From the NCBI GenBank assembly GCA_017794825.1, contig CP051237.1, positions 3,430,501-3,494,500 on the forward strand: a stretch of DNA of 64,000 bases, read 5' to 3'. The translations under genes and the position numbers were made by a program. The DNA comes from Pararhizobium sp. GTDB lineage: Bacteria > Pseudomonadota > Alphaproteobacteria > Rhizobiales > Rhizobiaceae. The notes below the pieces were generated by a model. That model did not search any database, was not told where the DNA came from, and saw only the letters and a program-made list of their open reading frames with translations. Positions 8,344-16,695 of the stretch are shown here, in pieces. Each line of letters opens with the position of its first letter. Position 1 is the stretch's first letter.

Positions 8344-10029
8344 TTACTTGTTTCGCGGATGTTGGTGTTCCTGGAAGACTCCGGATTCGACATGCTCAAT
8401 TCGTTTTCCCAAAAATACCCAGGTTTTGCAGGAAGACTTCTCCATGCTTCTGATATGAAACTGCTTTCTTTCTCGCATTGACTTGAAAGTCGGGTCCATA
8501 TGGCGATGGTGTTCGACGAAAAGCGCATTTGTGAATGCGACCGCTTTTTGCGATTCGGCTTTGCCGCGTTGCAGACGGAGATAGAAATCTTCGTGTTCCC
8601 CTGAAATTTTCAGGGATTCGTCCCAGCGAAGGCCTGTCTCATCGAGGTAGGCGCGATCCATAAGGGCGCAATTGTTTACCGTGTCCGTGTAGTAGAAATA
8701 ATGCGTGTCATCGACATAGTGGTATTCTTTGGCAAGATACTGTTGGGGGATGAAAATCTTTGTGTCCGGCAGCAGCTTGTGATCAACGATCTTGTGATCG
8801 AAGCTTGTGTAACGATGGTTTCTCAGTTCCCCATCGTCGTCATAGTTGAAGTTCTCGAACATGCCGCCGAGAATTTTGATTTCCGGGTTCTCGTTCCAGA
8901 TGTCCAGCGCCACATCGAGCCGTGTGCGCGGTGTTGCAAGAAAATCGTCATCGCAGAGAAAAAGGACGGGTTCTTCGGTCTTGTCGAGCAGATGGTTTCG
9001 CGACGCCGAAAGGCCATGATCCTCGGGGACGAAATGAAGATGCACGCCGGGCGAATTTTCCAGATCGCGATAATGGGAAATCTCGTCGCCCTGGACGGCG
9101 ATGTGGATCCTGATCTCGGGCGGCAGGTGTCTTCGAACGGACGCTACGAACTGCTGGGAGGATTTCGGCCTCCGCAGGGTGGAAAAAATCATCGCGATGT
9201 CGCCATATCCGACCGGTTTTCGCGAAAGCGTGCGCTTCGGTCGACGATTTTCCTTTGGCGCATCCTTGATGACGCTGCGCAGAATCGAGCCGAGCATCAT
9301 CGGGGACGCCAGCAACTGTTGCCTTGTCATGCCTTTCAGGCTGTCCGGAAACAGGTTGTTGTAGAGCATCACGGTGTGGCATCGGTCGAGATCGGGGCGT
9401 GTCGAACCGTTGTAGTCGATGAGCAGGAACTTCTCGTGATCACGGTAACCCAGCGGATGGTAAAGCGCTTCGTCCAGCAGCCCGAAGTCGGTTCCAGGGT
9501 GCTCCTGAACGACGCCGGTCAGCATTGTCGAGCCGAGTTCAATCCAGTCATATGTCTCGCCGGAAGTATGCTTATCTTTGACCAGCCTGACTTGCTCGTC
9601 GGCATATGCGCTGATTATGTTCCCGCCCGGCGCAGAGCCCAGGAGGTTGTTCGCGTAAAAGACGCCCTCGGGGCTGCTCTTCTTGATTGCAAAAAATCCC
9701 TTTCGTTCGATGATCTCGAAAAGATGATCGAGCCGTCCAAGGGCGATGCAATCAGCGTCAATCCATATTCCGCCATGTGTTTTGAGGATCTGTATGCGTA
9801 TGACGTCGGCTTTCAGCGCCAGCGAAGGTTCTGTGGCGTTTTTCGGAAAGAGATTGTCGATGGCAACGGACAGAGGAGGCAGATAATGGCGCAGGTTTTC
9901 CGGAGAAAGCACCACGAACTGGCAGTCCGGATTTGTTTGACGAACCGTCTCCTGGCAAAGGCTTATGTATCCGGGCGTATTCTTGCCGGCCTTGTTTTCC
10001 CAATAAGTCCAGATGGTTCTGCTGTTCAT
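8344..10029 (-). CDS. Bifunctional glycosyltransferase: GT32-like plus GT2/GT12-like domains
   Basis: Two transferase domains are visible in 561 residues. Residues ~1-230 resemble capsular-polysaccharide GT32 enzymes, with the start RTIWTYWENK and a DXD metal motif in GGIWIDADCIAL (Asp91, Asp93). From ~285 onward the sequence AMIFSTLRRPKSSQQFV, the SASRNHLL segment and the acidic FLCDDDFL motif match the catalytic core of GT2 and beta-1,4-N-acetylgalactosaminyltransferase-like (GT12) enzymes. It would add two different sugars, giving a repeating disaccharide, by inference. It lies 8 bp before the sulfotransferase fusion gene. Codon and base use is more AT-rich than in the flanking metabolic genes, suggesting possible horizontal acquisition. 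No clear ribosome site precedes ATG 10029, so the start is less certain. Confidence 0.75.
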   Translation of the reverse strand: MNSRTIWTYWENKAGKNTPGYISLCQETVRQTNPDCQFVVLSPENLRHYLPPLSVAIDNLFPKNATEPSLALKADVIRIQILKTHGGIWIDADCIALGRLDHLFEIIERKGFFAIKKSSPEGVFYANNLLGSAPGGNIISAYADEQVRLVKDKHTSGETYDWIELGSTMLTGVVQEHPGTDFGLLDEALYHPLGYRDHEKFLLIDYNGSTRPDLDRCHTVMLYNNLFPDSLKGMTRQQLLASPMMLGSILRSVIKDAPKENRRPKRTLSRKPVGYGDIAMIFSTLRRPKSSQQFVASVRRHLPPEIRIHIAVQGDEISHYRDLENSPGVHLHFVPEDHGLSASRNHLLDKTEEPVLFLCDDDFLATPRTRLDVALDIWNENPEIKILGGMFENFNYDDDGELRNHRYTSFDHKIVDHKLLPDTKIFIPQQYLAKEYHYVDDTHYFYYTDTVNNCALMDRAYLDETGLRWDESLKISGEHEDFYLRLQRGKAESQKAVAFTNALFVEHHRHMDPTFKSMRERKQFHIRSMEKSSCKTWVFLGKRIEHVESGVFQEHQHPRNK

Positions 10030-10128
10030 CGGTTGTGCTGGTAATCGAATTGAACGTAATAACTATTGCTTGCAAAATTCATGATCCGGTCGTCGGGCGA
10101 CGCGGAACAAGGAAGTTTTTTATCGTCT

Positions 10129-10153
10129 CCAAGGTCAGTTCGCCTTGGTTTTT
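10129..10153 (+). terminator. Possible short terminator or leader hairpin upstream of the sulfatase gene
   Basis: A 6-bp stem CCAAGG / CCTTGG (10129-10134, 10143-10148) is followed by five T residues inside the 229-bp divergent intergenic region between the glycosyltransferase and sulfatase genes. It is short, so it may be a leader attenuator or chance. Confidence 0.35.
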
Positions 10154-10258
10154 GATGCGCCGACTACGATGCATCGATTGAGGCCACTTTCTGTTGCATA
10201 TTGATTTGGATTGCGCAACCTTTGAGCGTTCTTGCTGTTTGATCGGGGGTGGATTTTC

Positions 10259-11662
10259 ATGCGTTGTGTTTCGTTAGGCGTTTTTGTCGGACTATGCGCC
10301 ATGCTGCTGTCCGCCGGGTTTGCCTCAGCGCAGACGTCCCGCGTCAATATTGTCTTGATGCTCTCGGACGACCAAAGTTATCCGGATCTTTCCATCTACG
10401 GAAATCCGGATCTTGATACTCCGTCCCTGGACGAACTTGCGCGCCAGGGGCATCTGTATACGAGAGCCTACGTAACCGCCCCTCAATGCGTTCAGTCCAG
10501 AGCGTCGATTGCAACCGGTCTGTGGCCGCTTTCGACGGGGGTTGTTCGCTTTTCCGCTGCGCTTCCGGAAAAGACGACAACCGTTTTCGACATTCTGAAG
10601 AAGAGCGGTTACTTCGTCGGCATGGTCGGACGCGGGCATCACCTCAATGGCACGCGGGTGAAAGACGATGGTCGCGTCGGTCCGCTTGGCGATACCTTTT
10701 CGCGTCGGCTGGATTATCTGTCGATTCGATCGGAAGCTTCAGCAGACCTTGTGTCGGATTTTCTCGCCGTGCGTCCTTCGGATCGGCCCTTCTTTCTGCA
10801 GATCGGTTTTTCCGATCCCCACAGACCATCCACGGCCGCGCAATTTGAACCGGAGCCGGATACGATTTCTTTAGCTCCCGGCATGCCGGATTCCCCAATC
10901 GTCCGCAGTTCGCTGTCAGGCTACTATGGGGAGGTCAATCGTCTGGACGCGGTTGCAGGTAGAATTCTGGAAGCGCTTCGCGATTCGGAACTTATGGGCA
11001 GCACCGTCATCATATTCATGGGCGACAACGGCGCGGCCGTGTATCGGGGGAAGGGCACGCTTTACGAGAAGGGAATACATGTTCCCTTGATCATTCGATT
11101 GCCCGGCGGCGAGAGCGGCGGCGAAGTTCACGATGGGCTGGTTTCCGGGGTCGATCTCATGCCGACCATCCTCGATCTCGCGGGCGCGCCCACACCTGAC
11201 GGCCTTGACGGCGTCAGTCTGGTGAAGAGCGGTTCTGACGAACTGACGATGGACCGCGCTGTTTTTGCCGTGCGTGGCTCCCACGGAACTGGGTTGGCGG
11301 GCAACAATGCAGTTGCTTTCGATCTTGGAAGAGCGATTGTCGCCGGCCGCTACAAGCTCATCTACAACGCCATTCCACGTTATCCCTATGGCCAGACCGA
11401 CATACCGTGGAAAGATGAAAAGGCGCTGATTGAAGAATTCGGCGTCCAGCGTCTCCGAAAAGAGTTCGGTTTCTATTACGGCGGAGAGCGGCCGATGTTC
11501 GAACTGTTCGACCTGGCGGAGGACCCGGACGAGCTCAACAATCTTTTCGAACTGGAAAGCCATCGCGACACAAGGAACAGGCTGTTGACCGACCTTTCCG
11601 CATGGATGGAAATGCAGAACGATTTCGTCCCGATCCCCTATCCCGGCCTGGTTGATCGATGA
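10259..11662 (+). CDS. Exported sulfatase with atypical CVQSR active-site motif
   Basis: The 467-residue protein has a signal peptide (residues 1-24, cleavage after FASA) and the alkaline-phosphatase-fold sulfatase architecture: metal-binding LSDDQSY (Asp37, Asp38), a formylglycine region QCVQSRASIATG with Cys77, and IFMGDNGAA as the second metal site. It would hydrolyse sulfate esters of a glycan in the periplasm. The usual consensus is C-x-P-x-R; here Pro is replaced by Gln79, so maturation by a formylglycine-generating enzyme may be altered. No maturase gene lies in the window. I set the start at ATG 10259, preceded by GGGGGTGG. It is divergent from the glycosyltransferase-sulfotransferase operon, which suggests turnover or remodelling of the same sulfated glycan. 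Confidence 0.88.
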   Translation: MRCVSLGVFVGLCAMLLSAGFASAQTSRVNIVLMLSDDQSYPDLSIYGNPDLDTPSLDELARQGHLYTRAYVTAPQCVQSRASIATGLWPLSTGVVRFSAALPEKTTTVFDILKKSGYFVGMVGRGHHLNGTRVKDDGRVGPLGDTFSRRLDYLSIRSEASADLVSDFLAVRPSDRPFFLQIGFSDPHRPSTAAQFEPEPDTISLAPGMPDSPIVRSSLSGYYGEVNRLDAVAGRILEALRDSELMGSTVIIFMGDNGAAVYRGKGTLYEKGIHVPLIIRLPGGESGGEVHDGLVSGVDLMPTILDLAGAPTPDGLDGVSLVKSGSDELTMDRAVFAVRGSHGTGLAGNNAVAFDLGRAIVAGRYKLIYNAIPRYPYGQTDIPWKDEKALIEEFGVQRLRKEFGFYYGGERPMFELFDLAEDPDELNNLFELESHRDTRNRLLTDLSAWMEMQNDFVPIPYPGLVDR

Positions 11663-11673
11663 TGCGGTGAAAC

Positions 11674-12405
11674 TTACTGCCGAAATACGAGTCCGAGTCC
11701 GGCGACAAGCAGCATGGTCCAGACAATGTGCAGCACTGTCTGCGCAGATACTCTGCCGCGTAATGCGTTCCCGACAAACAGCCCGCAGAGCATGAACGGG
11801 AACAGACAAGCAAGAAGCGTCAGCATTGCGCCTCGGATGTAATAGCCTTCAATAACGAACCACGAGAAACGGCAAAGGCCAACCGTCATCACGAAGATGC
11901 TGATCGAGGCGCGAAAGGCGGCCAGATCTGTGAGGCGTCGCGACAGATATATGGAATAGATGGGACCTCCCGTGCCGAAGAGGGCCGTAAAGACGCCTCC
12001 GCTTAGCCCGGCCGCGATTGCCCATCGGTTTGATACGGTCGGCGTCGATCCGCGATTGAGGAAGCACCAGGCAGAATAGCTGACAAGGAACAGGCCGAGC
12101 GTAAGCCGCAGGAGATCTTCCGGAGCGTAGCTGAAGACGACCAGCCCCGCCGCGATCCCGACAGCGGAAAACGGCAACAACCGCGCAAGCTCACCGAGCG
12201 CCGCCGACTTTCGGCTGCGTACTCCGACGAACAGACCAGCTACGAGATCGAAAAGCTGCATGACTGGCGAAGCGACCGTTATCGGCTGGAAGAACAGCAG
12301 CAGTGGCAGACCGGTGATGGTGGAGCCGAATCCGGTCAATCCGTAAATCGCGTAGGCGAGAACAAGGATCGGCGCGGCCCACAGCAAGCCGTCAGGCAGG
12401 CTCAT
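11674..12405 (-). CDS. TauE/SafE-family membrane transporter
   Basis: The 243-residue protein is almost wholly hydrophobic, with about eight predicted membrane helices and the family features YGLTGFGSTITGLPLLLF near the N-terminus and LSGGVFTALFGTGGPIYSIYLS after the midpoint. TauE/SafE proteins export sulfite, sulfoacetate or other organic anions through the inner membrane. Its start codon overlaps the end of the acyl-CoA synthetase gene by 14 bp, indicating translational coupling and a place in the catabolic operon, not with the sulfatase that converges on it 11 bp away. The exported anion is unknown; an overflow product of the CoA pathway is possible. Confidence 0.82.
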   Translation of the reverse strand: MSLPDGLLWAAPILVLAYAIYGLTGFGSTITGLPLLLFFQPITVASPVMQLFDLVAGLFVGVRSRKSAALGELARLLPFSAVGIAAGLVVFSYAPEDLLRLTLGLFLVSYSAWCFLNRGSTPTVSNRWAIAAGLSGGVFTALFGTGGPIYSIYLSRRLTDLAAFRASISIFVMTVGLCRFSWFVIEGYYIRGAMLTLLACLFPFMLCGLFVGNALRGRVSAQTVLHIVWTMLLVAGLGLVFRQ

Positions 12406-14539
12406 CTACCCTTGTGTCCGCCTTTGACGCGTGGCGATCCTCGAAAATCATGACGCAGTCGACGACGCTTGGTCCGTCTTCGCCGACCAGAACCGGATTG
12501 AGATCCAGTTCGGAGAGACGAGGCTCCATGGAGCTTGCCCAATGCGACAGCCGCGAGAGCAAGGCGGCGACCGCTTCGCGGTCCACCGCCGGTTTGCCGC
12601 GCACTCCGTCGAGGATTGCGCTCATTCGCAGTTCGTCCAGCATGGCTTTTGCCTCATCCGGATCGAAGGGAGCCCTGCGAAATGTGACGTCCTTGAGCAC
12701 TTCCACCAGAATGCCGCCGAAACCGACCATGACGATCATGCCGAAGACCGGGTCGCGCTGCACGCCGACCACCAGTTCGACGTGGCCGCCGGACATTTCC
12801 TGAACGAGCACGCCAGCCAGCCTTGCCTCGGGCATATGACTGCGCGTGCGCTCGACAAGCATCCGAAATCCCGCCCGGACAGCGTCCTCGTCATTGACGT
12901 TGAGAATGACGCCGTCGACTTCGGTTTTGTGCGGAATGTCGGGCGACTCGATTTTCAGCGCCACAGGACCGCCATTGGCTCGCCACAGGGAAACGGCGCT
13001 GTCCTCGCTTTGGGCAAGTCCAACCCTCGCCATGGGCACTCCGGCGTCGCGCAGCCAGTTCGAAGCCTCGACGCTGGGCTGCATGCCGGAACCGGTCGAA
13101 CCTTCAGGAGCGGCGCTGATCGCGTTGACAGAGAGTTCGTCGCCCGGCGGCTTCAGCATTCCATAACGCGAAAGGGCGGCCGCAGCTTCGACGGCGCGTT
13201 CGCCGGCGGGATAAACGGGGATCTCCATCGCGCGCAGTTCCTTGATGGCCGCCTCGGGCGCCGCGACCCAGCACACCAGGAATGGCTTTTTCGTGCGTTC
13301 CTGTATTTCCCTGAAGATATCAAGCAACGCGTCGACATGGGCGGTCATCAACTGCAGCCAGACGATGGCGACGTCGATGGCGGGGTCATCCAGGAGCGCG
13401 ACCACGGATTCGGTCAGCAGTTCCGGTCGCGCGACGAACTGGCCGGTCACGTCGACCGGGTTTCCGGCGGCGCCGAAAGCCGGCATCACCCTGCCGAGCC
13501 TCGCCTGCGTGTTCACGCCGAGTTCGGGGACTGCGAGCCCGACTTCTTCGGCGCGATCCGCCATCATCACGCCGGCGCCTCCGGACTGTGTCGCAATGCC
13601 GAGGCCGTTGCCCGAAGCACGCCGCGGCTGGCAGAACACCTCCATCATGTCGAGCATCTGTTCTTCGTTGCGGGCCCGCATCACGCCGTATTGCCTGACG
13701 ACAGCGTCGAAGACCGCGTCGGACACAGCCAGCGCGCCGGTATGCGAAGCGGCGGCGCGCGCGCCGGATTCCATGCGGCCCACCTTCGTCAGGATGAGCG
13801 GCTTGCCGAGATCGCGGCACTTTCGCGCCAGCCGGATGAGCGACTCGCCGTTGCTCAGCCCTTCAAGGTAGCCGGCGGCGACCTTGATGCGCGGGTCTTC
13901 CACGAGCGCCATCATCAGTTCGGCGAAATCGAGGTCGGCCTGGTTTCCTGTGTTGAGAAAATATCCGAGCCCCAGGCCGCGCTGACGAATCAGCGCTGCG
14001 ATCGCGGTGCCGAATGCGCCCGACTGCGTGACGAAGGCGATCGGACCAGCTCCTGTTTCGCCATCGGCATATTGACTGAAGGTCGCGTAGACATTCTCGA
14101 ACGCGTTGACGAATCCAAGGCAATTGGGACCAAGCAGGATGACCCGCGCGGCCTCGGCCGTCTCCGCGAGTTCTTTCTCGAGCGCCTTGCCCGCCTCACC
14201 CATTTCTCCGAAACCGGAACTGAAAATGACGGCGGCGCGAATGCCTTTCCCGCCGAGTTGGCGCACGCAGTCGCATACCTGCGCGGCGGGCAAGGCGATG
14301 ATCGCGAGATCCGCGATCTCCGGCAGAGCGTCCACGCTCGGGTAGCAAGTCAGGCCCGCGATTTCCTCGTATTTGGGGTTAACCGGCATAACGCGGCCGG
14401 CATATCCCTTCTCGATGAGATGTTTCAGCGGGCGTCCGTTCACCTTGCCGAAATTCTCCGAGGCGCCAATAACAGCGATGGATTTCGGATTGATCAGCCG
14501 GTTTATAATTTCGGTTCGGTCAGGGTTTGCATAGGTCAT
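12392..14539 (-). CDS. Acyl-CoA synthetase (ADP-forming type, acetate-CoA ligase family)
   Basis: The 715-residue protein contains, in order, a CoA-binding Rossmann domain (SIAVIGASENFGKVNGRPLKHL), a succinyl-CoA-ligase-like flavodoxin domain with the SHTGALAVSD segment holding the candidate phosphohistidine, and a C-terminal ATP-grasp domain (PVALKIESPDIPHKTEVDGV). This alpha-beta fused form activates a carboxylic acid with ATP and CoA, releasing ADP and phosphate. It is 11 bp downstream of the acyl-CoA dehydrogenase gene and overlaps the exporter gene. In this context it would activate the imported acid (glutarate or a related diacid, by inference). Related proteins also include protein acetyltransferases (Pat/Acs-like), but no GNAT domain is present here. 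Confidence 0.85.
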   Translation of the reverse strand: MTYANPDRTEIINRLINPKSIAVIGASENFGKVNGRPLKHLIEKGYAGRVMPVNPKYEEIAGLTCYPSVDALPEIADLAIIALPAAQVCDCVRQLGGKGIRAAVIFSSGFGEMGEAGKALEKELAETAEAARVILLGPNCLGFVNAFENVYATFSQYADGETGAGPIAFVTQSGAFGTAIAALIRQRGLGLGYFLNTGNQADLDFAELMMALVEDPRIKVAAGYLEGLSNGESLIRLARKCRDLGKPLILTKVGRMESGARAAASHTGALAVSDAVFDAVVRQYGVMRARNEEQMLDMMEVFCQPRRASGNGLGIATQSGGAGVMMADRAEEVGLAVPELGVNTQARLGRVMPAFGAAGNPVDVTGQFVARPELLTESVVALLDDPAIDVAIVWLQLMTAHVDALLDIFREIQERTKKPFLVCWVAAPEAAIKELRAMEIPVYPAGERAVEAAAALSRYGMLKPPGDELSVNAISAAPEGSTGSGMQPSVEASNWLRDAGVPMARVGLAQSEDSAVSLWRANGGPVALKIESPDIPHKTEVDGVILNVNDEDAVRAGFRMLVERTRSHMPEARLAGVLVQEMSGGHVELVVGVQRDPVFGMIVMVGFGGILVEVLKDVTFRRAPFDPDEAKAMLDELRMSAILDGVRGKPAVDREAVAALLSRLSHWASSMEPRLSELDLNPVLVGEDGPSVVDCVMIFEDRHASKADTRVDEPA

Positions 14540-14550
14540 CTATTGTGATC

Positions 14551-15768
14551 TCAAAATGCCGAAATTTCGGTCTGGGCGCGTCCGAGAACGAGCGCATGGA
14601 TATCGTGCGTGCCTTCCAGCGTGTTGACGGTTTCCATGTTCATCATGTGCCGGATCACGTGATACTCGTCGGAAATGCCGTTCCCGCCGTGGATATCGCG
14701 GGCGAGACGCGCTATCTTGAGCGCCTTTCCGGCGTTGTTGCGCTTGAGCAGCGATACCATCTCCGGGCTGGCCTTGCCCTCGTCGCGCAGGCGGCTCAGG
14801 TGAATACAGGACACGAGGGCGAGCGTGATCTCGGTCTGCATGTCCGCCAGCTTCTTCTGGATGAGCTGGTTCGCAGCCAGCGGCTTGCCGAACTGCTTAC
14901 GGTCCATCGCATACTGGCGCGAGGCGTGCCAGCAGAATTCGGCGGCGCCGATCGCTCCCCAGCAAATGCCGAAGCGGGCGTTGTTCAGACATCCGAACGG
15001 CGCTCCGACGCCGCGTGCGCCCGGCAACCGGTTTTCATCCGGAACGAAGACATCGTCCATGTGAATCTGACCCGTCGGAGATGCGCGCACGGAGAACTTT
15101 CCCTCGATCTTGCTGGTCGCAAGTCCTTCCATGCCTCTCTCGAGGATAAAACCGCGCACGATCCCTTCGTCGTCCTTTGCCCACACGATCATCACGTCGG
15201 CGATGGGAGCGTGGGTGATCCAAGTCTTGGCGCCCGTCAGGCGATAACCCCCGTCGACCTTGCGAGCGCGTGTTTTCATGCCGCCCGGGTCAGATCCGTG
15301 ATCCGGTTCAGTCAGACCGAAACAACCCAGTTTCTCCGCCCGCGCCATCGGCGGCAGATAGGTCTCGCGCTGGCTCTGAGACCCGTAGAGATAAATTGGC
15401 AGCATGCTGAGCGTGCTCTGCACGCCGAGGGCGGAGCGGAAACAGGTGTCAACCCGCTCGAATTCGCGGGCGATGAGGCCGTAGGCGACGTAGCTGATCC
15501 CGGCGCAACCAAAACCCTCGATGGTCGCGCCCAGAAATCCGAGTTCGGCGAGTTCCTTCATGACCTCGACATCGAAGGTTTCGTGCCGGTTTGCGTCGAG
15601 AATGCGCGGCATCAGCCGCTCCTGCGCATAATCGCGCGCGGAATCCCGGATCATGATTTCTTCCGGCGTCAGCAAGTGCTCGACGAGGAATGGATCGTCC
15701 CACGAAAACTGCGCGCCCTTCATCCGCGCCCGGTCAAGGACGTCGGTCGCCGGTTCCGGATTGGTCAT
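14551..15768 (-). CDS. gcdH: Glutaryl-CoA dehydrogenase-type acyl-CoA dehydrogenase
   Basis: The 405-residue flavoprotein carries the glutaryl-CoA dehydrogenase signatures: [11 protein letters not shown], in which Arg111 matches the residue that binds the distal carboxylate of glutaryl-Co[21 protein letters not shown], and catalytic Glu385 in [18 protein letters not shown]. These enzymes oxidise and decarboxylate glutaryl-CoA to crotonyl-CoA, passing electrons to ETF. The Tyr usually preceding the catalytic Glu is Leu here (TLEGTHD), a mild deviation. It is the second gene of the leftward operon, between the enoyl-CoA hydratase and acyl-CoA synthetase genes, which fits conversion of a C5 diacid toward crotonyl-CoA. 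Related non-decarboxylating glutaryl-CoA dehydrogenases and other diacid-CoA dehydrogenases are alternatives. Confidence 0.82.
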   Translation of the reverse strand: MTNPEPATDVLDRARMKGAQFSWDDPFLVEHLLTPEEIMIRDSARDYAQERLMPRILDANRHETFDVEVMKELAELGFLGATIEGFGCAGISYVAYGLIAREFERVDTCFRSALGVQSTLSMLPIYLYGSQSQRETYLPPMARAEKLGCFGLTEPDHGSDPGGMKTRARKVDGGYRLTGAKTWITHAPIADVMIVWAKDDEGIVRGFILERGMEGLATSKIEGKFSVRASPTGQIHMDDVFVPDENRLPGARGVGAPFGCLNNARFGICWGAIGAAEFCWHASRQYAMDRKQFGKPLAANQLIQKKLADMQTEITLALVSCIHLSRLRDEGKASPEMVSLLKRNNAGKALKIARLARDIHGGNGISDEYHVIRHMMNMETVNTLEGTHDIHALVLGRAQTEISAF

Positions 15769-15789
15769 TTTTTCTCCTCCCGCCCTCGA

Positions 15790-16581
15790 TCAGAAACTGT
15801 GTTTGCCGGCCTCCGCGCCGAATTGCGGCGTCCGCTTTTCAAGGAATGCCTTCACGCCTTCCTGCTTGTCGGCGGAGCCGAGGCAGATCTGGAACCATCG
15901 ATGTTCGTAATCGATTGCGTGGTCGATCGTCATGTCGGCGCTACGCGAGACTGTGTCAATGATCGCGCGCGCCGATACGCTCGCCAGCTTCGAAAGCTTG
16001 TCGGCGACCGCCTCGACTTCCGTATCGAAATCTTCCGGTTGCACCACCCAGTCGACGATTCCCAGCCTTTCCGCTTCGGTCGCGTCGACATGTTCGGCGA
16101 GCAGGATCATGCGCATGGCGCGGCCTCGGCCGACAAGGCGTGTCAGACGGGCGGTGCCGCCGTTGGCGGGCAGAATGCCTATCCGTGTTTCAGGCAGTCC
16201 CACTTTCGCCGTCGCGCTGGCGATCCGCAAATGGCATGCGAGCGCCAGTTCCAGACCACCGCCGAGCGCATAGCCGTTGATCGCAGCGACCGTTGGAAAA
16301 GGCGCTGTCTCGAGCCTGCGCGCCAATTCTCGACGCGCGCCGAAATCGATTTCATTCCAAGGTGTTCGTCGCTGCATCTCTTCGAGATCAGCCCCGGCCG
16401 CAAAGGCTTTGCCCGCGCCGCGCAGGATCAGAACCCTGGTTTCGGAGGACAAATTGCGAACGGCGTCCAGCGATTCCGCGATCAATTGATTGTTCAGCGC
16501 ATTCAGTACCTCTGGCCGATTGAAGGTCAGACAGGCTTTGGCGCCTTCCTGGCGAAACGTGATCGTCTGATAGTCGGACAT
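15790..16581 (-). CDS. Enoyl-CoA hydratase/isomerase (crotonase family)
   Basis: The 263-residue protein has the crotonase fold: oxyanion-hole segment GKAFAAGADLEEM and the second hydrophobic motif INGYALGGGLELALACHLRIAS, with the catalytic Glu region near GLPETRIGILPANGGTARLTRLVG. It would hydrate a trans-2-enoyl-CoA such as crotonyl-CoA to 3-hydroxyacyl-CoA. It is the first gene of the leftward operon, 21 bp before the glutaryl-CoA-type dehydrogenase gene. A perfect inverted repeat containing ATATTCAG lies about 80 bp upstream of its start and is a candidate LysR operator controlling the operon. Confidence 0.88.
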   Translation of the reverse strand: MSDYQTITFRQEGAKACLTFNRPEVLNALNNQLIAESLDAVRNLSSETRVLILRGAGKAFAAGADLEEMQRRTPWNEIDFGARRELARRLETAPFPTVAAINGYALGGGLELALACHLRIASATAKVGLPETRIGILPANGGTARLTRLVGRGRAMRMILLAEHVDATEAERLGIVDWVVQPEDFDTEVEAVADKLSKLASVSARAIIDTVSRSADMTIDHAIDYEHRWFQICLGSADKQEGVKAFLEKRTPQFGAEAGKHSF

Positions 16582-16660
16582 GCGTCATGAATCCCCGATT
16601 GAGAACCAACTTCCTAGAAAGAACAGCCGTATTCAGTCCAATTTATTTTAATGAGGATGA

Positions 16661-16679
16661 ATATTCAGGATCTGAATAT
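16661..16679. promoter_or_regulatory. Candidate LysR operator upstream of the leftward catabolic operon
   Basis: ATATTCAG (16661-16668) and CTGAATAT (16672-16679) form a perfect 8-bp dyad around GAT in the 114-bp gap between the LysR gene and the enoyl-CoA hydratase gene. The same 8-mer ATATTCAG recurs in the LysR divergent promoter at 17632-17639, and a further ATTCAG half-site is at 16631-16636. The spacing fits a regulator acting on the hydratase promoter. Confidence 0.6.
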
Positions 16680-16695
16680 AAACGGTCGCAGCCAT

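Noticed and set aside
8701..10044. 447-codon plus-strand frame opposite the glycosyltransferase gene
   Set aside because: No family features; the minus-strand frame has clear GT motifs (DXD and GT2 core).
10104..10127. EcfG (general stress sigma) promoter GGAAC...CGTC before the sulfatase gene
   Set aside because: The spacer is 15 and the -10 is CGTC instead of CGTT, outside the usual GGAAC-N16/17-CGTT form.
12431..16590. Two ~700-codon open frames on the plus strand across the acyl-CoA synthetase, dehydrogenase and hydratase genes
   Set aside because: They are antisense to well-supported enzymes, have His/Arg-rich composition without domains, and arise from GC-rich third codon positions.
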